Of a stretch of 13,561 bases of DNA, positions 9,411-13,561 are shown in pieces. The stretch comes from Gammaproteobacteria bacterium. GTDB taxonomy: Bacteria > Pseudomonadota > Gammaproteobacteria > Granulosicoccales > Granulosicoccaceae. Both the position numbers and the translations under genes were made by a program. Below the pieces are notes generated by a model. That model saw only the letters and a list, made by a program, of their open reading frames with translations. It did no database searches and was not told the origin of the DNA. Location of the stretch: contig JAGRHW010000050.1 in assembly GCA_020444765.1 (NCBI GenBank), positions 1 to 13,561 of the forward strand, read 5' to 3'. Position 1 is the first letter of the stretch. Every line of letters begins with the position of its first letter.

Positions 9411-9965
9411 ATGATTTTCAGCTTAAAACGTAAACCAATCGTTCCGAACCAGATATCCACCATTCAGTCGCCCTTGTTTCATGGCCGAATCGGTCTGGTG
9501 GCCTGCCCGGGTGTGCGGATCGGTGGCGGAACCAATCAGAAAGTGGCGAAAAACATCAAGGCCGACATCCAGGAAATGGTCGATTGGGGCGCCAGCGGCG
9601 TTGTTACACTGGTCGAGGAGCACGAGCTGTCGATCGCCGGTGTCAGCGATTTGCCGGAGCGCCTGAAGTCAGCCGGCTTGTGGTGGCGCCATCTGCCGAT
9701 GATGGACATGTATATACCCGAGGAAGACTTCGAGCATGACTGGCTGCGCGAGGGTGCGCGTATCCGCAATCTGCTGAAGCACGGCGAAAGCGTGATCATC
9801 CATTGCTATGCCGGTCTTGGCCGCACCGGTTTGCTGGCCGCCAAGCTGCTGGTGGAATTTGGCATGGAGCCGCAGGCGGCCATCGACTGGGTGCGTGAAA
9901 GCAACAAGCGCCGCATCCAGACCAAGGAACAGGCCGATTATATCCGCGGGCTGACACCGCCTTAG
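9411..9965 (+). CDS. Dual-specificity-type protein phosphatase (CDKN3-like)
   Basis: The 184-residue protein has the cysteine-phosphatase signature HCYAGLGRTG at 131-140, with nucleophile Cys132 and arginine Arg138 in the CX5R loop. Asp99 in LPMMDMYIPEED is the likely general acid. The N-terminal part has GRIGLVACPGVR and a GVVTLVEEHEL strand typical of the compact CDKN3-like bacterial and eukaryotic group, and a C-terminal RESNKRRIQTKEQADYI helix follows. It should hydrolyse phosphate esters, possibly phosphotyrosine, in the cytoplasm; the physiological substrate is unknown and no kinase is in the window. The ATG has an AGGAC ribosome binding site. The AEC transporter gene follows 72 bases later in the same direction. 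Confidence 0.88.
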   Translation: MIFSLKRKPIVPNQISTIQSPLFHGRIGLVACPGVRIGGGTNQKVAKNIKADIQEMVDWGASGVVTLVEEHELSIAGVSDLPERLKSAGLWWRHLPMMDMYIPEEDFEHDWLREGARIRNLLKHGESVIIHCYAGLGRTGLLAAKLLVEFGMEPQAAIDWVRESNKRRIQTKEQADYIRGLTPP

Positions 9966-10037
9966 AGCCAGACCTCTCGTTCGTATCATCATCTTTGCAG
10001 GCCCGGGCCACTTGCAGACCGGGTCGGGGTCCATGAC

Positions 10038-10958
10038 TTGTTTGAACAGATTCAGTTTGCCTTTTCGGTAACCGGGCCGATTCTGGTGTTGTTGCTGCTG
10101 GGCATTTATCTGCGCAAAATCGATCTGCTCGATGAGCCGTTCGTTGCCGTCGGTAACAGACTTGTATTTAATGTGACACTGCCGCTGATGCTGTTTTTCA
10201 GTGTTGCCGAGTACCCGGTGCAGGACGTGATCAACCCCGGCCTGGTGGGTTTTGGCGTGATTCTGACACTGCTTAACGTGGCCGTCCTGCTAAAGCTGTC
10301 GCCCTGGCTGGTCCAGAACGAGCGCAAGGGCGTTTTTATCCAGGGCGCGTTTCGCGGCAATATGGGCATTATCGGTCTGGCTCTGGTGCTCAACGCGTAC
10401 GGTGATCAGATTCTGCCGATTGCCAGTGTGTATATCGGTGTAGTGACGGTGGTCTATAACATCGTTTCGGTCTGGCTGCTCGGCGCGCCGGGCGATGCGC
10501 ATTTTCTGCGTATGCTGCGCAACCCGCTGCTGATCGGTATCGGGGCCGGGTTTGCGGTATCTCTCAGTGGTTTGGAATTGCCGGCCTTTGTGCAGCTGAG
10601 CGGTGAATATCTAAGCGGCATGACGCTGCCGCTGGCGTTGCTTTGCATCGGCGCCAGTCTCAGCTGGCAAAGTCTCAAGTCCAATACCCGCGATGTTGCG
10701 GCCGTCACATTGATCAAGCTCGTGGTGATTCCTCTGGTGATGGTGGTCGTTGCGATTCTGCTGGGCTTCCGTGGGCAGGACCTCGGTCTGCTGTTTTTGA
10801 TGATGGCCGCGCCCACCGCGGCGGCAAGCTACGTGATGGCACGCCAGATGACCGCATACGGGCAAATGGCGGCCGAGATCGTGGCGGTCACCACGGCGCT
10901 CAGCCCGTTGACGATTACCCTTGGCCTGGTGGCCCTGAAATCGCTGCACTATCTGTAA
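10038..10958 (+). CDS. AEC-family (auxin efflux carrier-like) transporter
   Basis: The 306-residue protein is almost entirely hydrophobic, with about ten membrane helices arranged as two groups of five, from VTGPILVLLLLGIYLRKI to ALSPLTITLGLVALKSL. Family features are RLVFNVTLPLMLFFSV near residues 41-56, GAFRGNMGIIGLAL at about 103-116, NPLLIGIGAGF, and MTLPLALLCIGASL. Members export or import small organic anions such as malate; the substrate here is not predictable. The only suitable start is a TTG at 10038-10040 with GGGG eight bases upstream; no in-frame ATG or GTG exists between it and the phosphatase TAG, and the nearby ATG at 10033 is in another frame and soon stops. The N-terminus looks complete from the TTG. 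Confidence 0.9.
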   Translation: MFEQIQFAFSVTGPILVLLLLGIYLRKIDLLDEPFVAVGNRLVFNVTLPLMLFFSVAEYPVQDVINPGLVGFGVILTLLNVAVLLKLSPWLVQNERKGVFIQGAFRGNMGIIGLALVLNAYGDQILPIASVYIGVVTVVYNIVSVWLLGAPGDAHFLRMLRNPLLIGIGAGFAVSLSGLELPAFVQLSGEYLSGMTLPLALLCIGASLSWQSLKSNTRDVAAVTLIKLVVIPLVMVVVAILLGFRGQDLGLLFLMMAAPTAAASYVMARQMTAYGQMAAEIVAVTTALSPLTITLGLVALKSLHYL

Positions 10959-11027
10959 TCGGTTCTGCCGTGCGCCGGATTCGTCGATAAGGTCGTGAGA
11001 CCGTTAGCACGATTCGCAGCGCGTGGA

Positions 11028-11861
11028 TCAGTGCTCCTGATTTGAAAAATAACGCGCCGGGGTTTTTCCGGTAGCCTTTTTGAACATCGCGATAAAAGCG
11101 CTCTGGCTGACATAGCCGAGTTCGTCGGCGATCAGGCTGACCGGCTTTTGTTCGGCGAGCATGATCATGGCCGAGAGCAGCCGGGTTTGCTGTCGCCACT
11201 GGCCGAAGGTCATGCCGGTTTCAAGACGAAACTTGCGGGCCAGGGTGCGGCTGCTTGAGCCGGTTTGCGCGGCCCAGTCTTCAAGCGTTTTTGTATCACC
11301 GGGATTTTTCTGGATCTGATCGGTGATGAGCCGCAGTTTGCTGTCGGCCGGACAGGGCAGGTGAATCGCCGACTCCTGCATGGCGCCGATCTGTTCTATC
11401 AGCACCCGGACCAGCCGCCCCTGTTCGCCGTTTTCATCATAGAGCTTCGGAAAGGTCGAGGCCTCGCGGATCAGCTCGCGCAGCAAGGGCGTAACGCCGA
11501 CCATGCTGCAGTGTTGCGGCAGTTCGATCGGCGCCGAGGGTGAGATATACACATTACTCATGCTGGTGTTGTGCATAAACCGCACTTCATGCTCGATAAA
11601 GGCCGGTATCCACACGGCGCGATGCGGCGGCACGACCCAGATGCCCTGCGCGGTGTTGGCCGTCATCAGGCCACGGTTGGCGTAAAGCAACTGGCCCCAG
11701 CCATGCGAGTGCGCCGGCAGCCGCTCACCGGATTTGCGCTGACCGATGCGGATGACCAGATCACGCGGCGTTTTTTCCAGATTGTGGATCTTGTCCTCGT
11801 GTTTATCTTTCCAGCGGGTGGTGGTGTCGAGAATTGGCCGTTTTGAGATAGAATTTGTCAT
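11028..11861 (-). CDS. AraC-family regulator with cupin sensor domain, divergent from an MFS transporter
   Basis: The 277-residue protein has an N-terminal cupin (about 35-120) with LPAHSHGWGQLLYA and GIWVVPPHRAVWIPAFIEHEV, including several histidines, and a C-terminal AraC double helix-turn-helix (about 185-277) with PVSLIADELGYVSQSAFIAMFKKATGKTPARYF. This PPHRAVWIP type of cupin is known from the E. coli regulator NimR, which controls its adjacent exporter, so the layout fits a regulator of the gene at 11918. The ATG at 11859-11861 is the only good start; no Shine-Dalgarno sequence is visible. A minus-strand TTGACA (complement of 11906-11911) is a perfect -35 hexamer but has only a poor -10 at 17 bases. 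The inducer is not evident. Confidence 0.9.
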   Translation of the reverse strand: MTNSISKRPILDTTTRWKDKHEDKIHNLEKTPRDLVIRIGQRKSGERLPAHSHGWGQLLYANRGLMTANTAQGIWVVPPHRAVWIPAFIEHEVRFMHNTSMSNVYISPSAPIELPQHCSMVGVTPLLRELIREASTFPKLYDENGEQGRLVRVLIEQIGAMQESAIHLPCPADSKLRLITDQIQKNPGDTKTLEDWAAQTGSSSRTLARKFRLETGMTFGQWRQQTRLLSAMIMLAEQKPVSLIADELGYVSQSAFIAMFKKATGKTPARYFSNQEH

Positions 11862-11909
11862 TTTAGGTCATTTACGACAGAAATGAAGTACAGTAAATTA
11901 TTTTCTGTC
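11857..11909. promoter_or_regulatory. Candidate operator between the AraC and MFS genes
   Basis: GACAGAAA (11876-11883) and TTTCTGTC (11902-11909) are a perfect 8-base inverted repeat with an 18-base AT-rich centre. GTCATTT occurs twice at 11857-11863 and 11867-11873, one helical turn apart, the first copy overlapping the AraC start codon. All lie in the 56-base gap where both promoters must be, so this is the likely binding region of the AraC protein. Confidence 0.5.
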
Positions 11910-11917
11910 AAAACAAA

Positions 11918-13156
11918 ATGATTTATTGCAAACCGCGCAGCATGTTATCGAAGATTAAAAATCTCTGGAACCGGCCTGAAATGTTGCTGTTTCTGCTGGC
12001 TGCCGCCATGCCCTTGTCGTTCAAGGTCTGGCAAAGCCTGCTGAATAACTTCGCGATAGAACAGGCGAATTTTACCGGCGTGGAAATCGGTATTTTGCAA
12101 AGCCTGCGTGAGATCCCCGGCTTTTTGTCGTTCGCGGTGATTTTTATCCTGTGGGTGATGCGCGAACAAAGCCTGTTATTGCTGTCGCTAATCGTTCTGG
12201 GCGTTGGCACTCTGCTGACAGGGTTTTTTCCTTCAGTCACCGGCTTGTATTTTACCACTGTGCTGATGTCGATCGGCTTTCATTACTACGAGGCGGTCAA
12301 CCAATCGCTCAGCCTGCAGTGGTTCGATAAATCGAATGCCGCCTACAATATGGGCCGCATGATCGCGATCGGCTCTTTTACCTCCCTGATCGCGTTTGCC
12401 GCGGTTTATGTATCGCTCAGCTGGTTTGAGTTCCAGATGCGCACCGTTTATCTGCTCGGCGGCGGCGCCACGGTGCTGATCGGCGTCTTTTGCTGGTTGA
12501 AGTTCCCGCAATTTCCGCAGGAAGTCGAACAACGCCGGCATTTGTTTCTGCGCAAACGCTACTGGTTGTATTATGCGCTGACCTTTATGGCCGGCGCGCG
12601 GCGGCAGATCTTCGTGGTTTTCGCCGGCTTTCTGATGGTTGAAAAATTCGGTTTCGACGCCTCGGCCATCGCCATACTGTTTCTCGCCAACGGCGCGCTG
12701 AATATGTATTTTGCGCCGTTGATCGGCCGCTATATCGTACGCTGGGGCGAGCGCCGTGCGCTGACGCTGGAATATACCGGCCTGATTCTGGTGTTCGTCG
12801 CCTATGCGTTTGTCGAAAACCCCTGGATTGCCGTCGGCCTGTATCTGATCGACCATGTGCTGTTCTCCATGGCCATCGCGATCAAAACCTACTTCCAGAA
12901 AATTGCCGATCCCGCCGACATGGCGCCAACCGCCGGCATCGCCTTCACCATTAATCATATCGCCGCGGTAATCCTGCCTGCCGCCTACGGTGTGCTGTGG
13001 ATTTATTCGCCATCCGCGGTCTTTCTGACCGGCGCCGGACTGTCGTTTTGCTCGCTGCTGCTGTCCCGCATGATTCCGGACCATCCGATGGAAGGCGCCG
13101 AAACAATCTGGCCGGGAGCACCGGTAGCTGTGGCTGATGGTAAAGGCGCCTCCTGA
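11918..13156 (+). CDS. MFS transporter
   Basis: The 412-residue protein has eleven to twelve hydrophobic helices from MLLFLLAAAMPLSF through FLTGAGLSFCSLLLS. A charged middle loop (LKFPQFPQEVEQRRHLFLRKRYW, about residues 193-215) separates two halves. A second-half loop, GRYIVRWGERRAL, resembles the inter-helix signature of the major facilitator superfamily. It likely exports a small molecule across the inner membrane by proton antiport; the substrate is unknown. Divergent from a NimR-like regulator, it may be an inducible efflux pump. The start is uncertain: the ATG at 11918 gives the full frame, but the ATG at 11942 (MLSKIKNLWNRPEM) is equally plausible, and neither has a Shine-Dalgarno sequence. 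Confidence 0.88.
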   Translation: MIYCKPRSMLSKIKNLWNRPEMLLFLLAAAMPLSFKVWQSLLNNFAIEQANFTGVEIGILQSLREIPGFLSFAVIFILWVMREQSLLLLSLIVLGVGTLLTGFFPSVTGLYFTTVLMSIGFHYYEAVNQSLSLQWFDKSNAAYNMGRMIAIGSFTSLIAFAAVYVSLSWFEFQMRTVYLLGGGATVLIGVFCWLKFPQFPQEVEQRRHLFLRKRYWLYYALTFMAGARRQIFVVFAGFLMVEKFGFDASAIAILFLANGALNMYFAPLIGRYIVRWGERRALTLEYTGLILVFVAYAFVENPWIAVGLYLIDHVLFSMAIAIKTYFQKIADPADMAPTAGIAFTINHIAAVILPAAYGVLWIYSPSAVFLTGAGLSFCSLLLSRMIPDHPMEGAETIWPGAPVAVADGKGAS

Positions 13157-13221
13157 ACGGCTGCTGCTTAGCGGATGAAACCCGGCGCAGATAAAATTGC
13201 GGGTGAATTTTTTATCATTGG

Positions 13222-13230
13222 TGGTACAAT
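13222..13230 (+). promoter_or_regulatory. Extended -10 promoter of tRNA-Arg
   Basis: TGGTACAAT is an extended -10 element (TG, one base, TACAAT, 5 of 6). GTGAAT at 13203-13208, 16 bases upstream, is a weak -35. The start would be near 13237, seven bases before the tRNA, and a C-rich discriminator (CCCCCT) follows, as is common at stable-RNA promoters under growth-rate control. Confidence 0.6.
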
Positions 13231-13243
13231 CCCCCTCCACGAC

Positions 13244-13320
13244 GCGCCCTTAGCTCAGCTGGATAGAGCATCAGGCTTCGAACCTGACGGTCGGGAGTTC
13301 GAATCTCTCAGGGCGCGCCA
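13244..13320 (+). tRNA. tRNA-Arg (anticodon UCG)
   Basis: The 77 bases fold into a full cloverleaf: acceptor GCGCCCT with AGGGCGC (7 of 7 pairs), D-arm GCTC/GAGC with AGCTGGATA loop, anticodon stem TCAGG/CCTGA with loop CTTCGAA, variable loop CGGTC, T-arm GGGAG/CTCTC with one G-U pair and loop TTCGAAT, then discriminator G and encoded CCA at 13318-13320. The anticodon TCG at 13278-13280 reads CGA arginine codons. No intrinsic terminator directly follows. Confidence 0.97.
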
Positions 13321-13514
13321 TTTCCTTCCCTCCCTATTCACAGACACTTCATACCCGATTCCGTTTCTGCACCGGTATCCGCGTCTAGGCCATAGCCGGA
13401 TGATTTGGATAAGCATGGCGGTTCAATGGTATCTTACGGTCCTCGGCATGACTGACCATGCCCGACGGTTCAACGCTCTCGGGCTCTAATTAACATCAAA
13501 CCAGGGAACTACCG
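13321..13514 (+). other. Gap between tRNA-Arg and the last gene
   Basis: No coding region is convincing here. GGCATG (13445-13450) and CATGCC (13457-13462) form a perfect six-base inverted repeat. TGGTATCTT at about 13427-13435 could be an extended -10 element for the following gene. No copy of the tRNA 3' end that would mark an integration site was seen. Confidence 0.5.
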
Positions 13515-13561
13515 ATGATGCACAATCGCTTCTACCATATTGTCCTTACCGCACTGTTTCT
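13515..13561 (+). CDS. Start of an unidentified gene (partial, runs off window end)
   Basis: An ATG at 13515 (or the adjacent in-frame ATG at 13518) is preceded by AGGGA and opens a frame reading MMHNRFYHIVLTALF to the window edge. The short basic start followed by hydrophobic residues looks like the beginning of a signal peptide or membrane helix. Only 15 residues are visible, so neither family nor certainty of coding can be given. Confidence 0.5.
   Translation, partial: MMHNRFYHIVLTALF

Noticed and set aside
10000..10009. GGCCCGGGCC palindrome between phosphatase and transporter genes.
   Set aside because: A 10-base GC palindrome is expected by chance in this composition, has no loop for a hairpin and no T-tract.
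10959..11027. Possible bidirectional terminator between the convergent AEC and AraC genes.
   Set aside because: Only a four-pair GGTC/GACC hairpin is present and there is no T-tract on either strand.
13244..13320. tRNA-Arg as an integration site for a mobile element.
   Set aside because: No integrase gene or repeated tRNA end was found downstream within the window.
13175..13489. 104-codon plus-strand frame across the tRNA.
   Set aside because: It runs through the tRNA-Arg gene, a common false prediction.

Overview
This looks like an ordinary chromosomal segment of a moderately GC-rich gammaproteobacterium. The pointers are an E. coli-type fadB-fadA pair, an FNR protein with the full iron-sulfur cysteine set, a MoxR ATPase with GEPGTGKT and STTRAQQGLYEYDAVSRLRDSQ-like motifs, and a canonical tRNA-Arg with encoded CCA. 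The genus cannot be told from the sequence. No CRISPR array, prophage, insertion sequence or obvious transferred island was seen, and base composition and codon use look even throughout.

Layout. (1) 1-1096, minus strand: the N-terminal part of a MoxR-family AAA+ ATPase, preceded by a membrane-anchored protein of unknown function. (2) 1198-2235, plus: an AraC-family regulator, divergent from the previous pair with closely packed promoters. (3) 2491-6793, plus: a tightly coupled three-gene operon (nitronate monooxygenase-like flavoprotein, fadB, fadA) whose genes overlap by ATGA. (4) 6794-8271, plus: a cold-shock protein and an FNR-type regulator, separated by GC-rich stem-loops and ending in a clear intrinsic terminator. 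(5) 8274-9172, minus: a 94-residue protein of unknown function and a flavodoxin-fold protein. (6) 9411-10958, plus: a dual-specificity-type phosphatase and an AEC-family transporter with a TTG start. (7) 11028-13156: a cupin-type AraC regulator divergent from an MFS transporter, with symmetrical sequences between them. (8) 13244-13320: tRNA-Arg(UCG), then the first codons of another plus-strand gene at the window edge.

How the parts fit together. The central theme is fatty-acid beta-oxidation: FadB (hydratase, 3-hydroxyacyl-CoA dehydrogenase, isomerase) and FadA (thiolase) form the usual complex, here translated from one message with a flavin oxidoreductase, and probably under control of the upstream AraC protein. 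FNR and the cold-shock protein are global regulators. The AraC/MFS pair has the layout of a ligand-induced exporter with its own regulator. I found no convincing undescribed multi-gene system. The observations most worth following are the flavoprotein fused by translation coupling into fadBA, the spaced ACTTG repeats before the 94-residue unknown gene, the structured regions around csp and fnr, and the AraC/MFS operator candidate.
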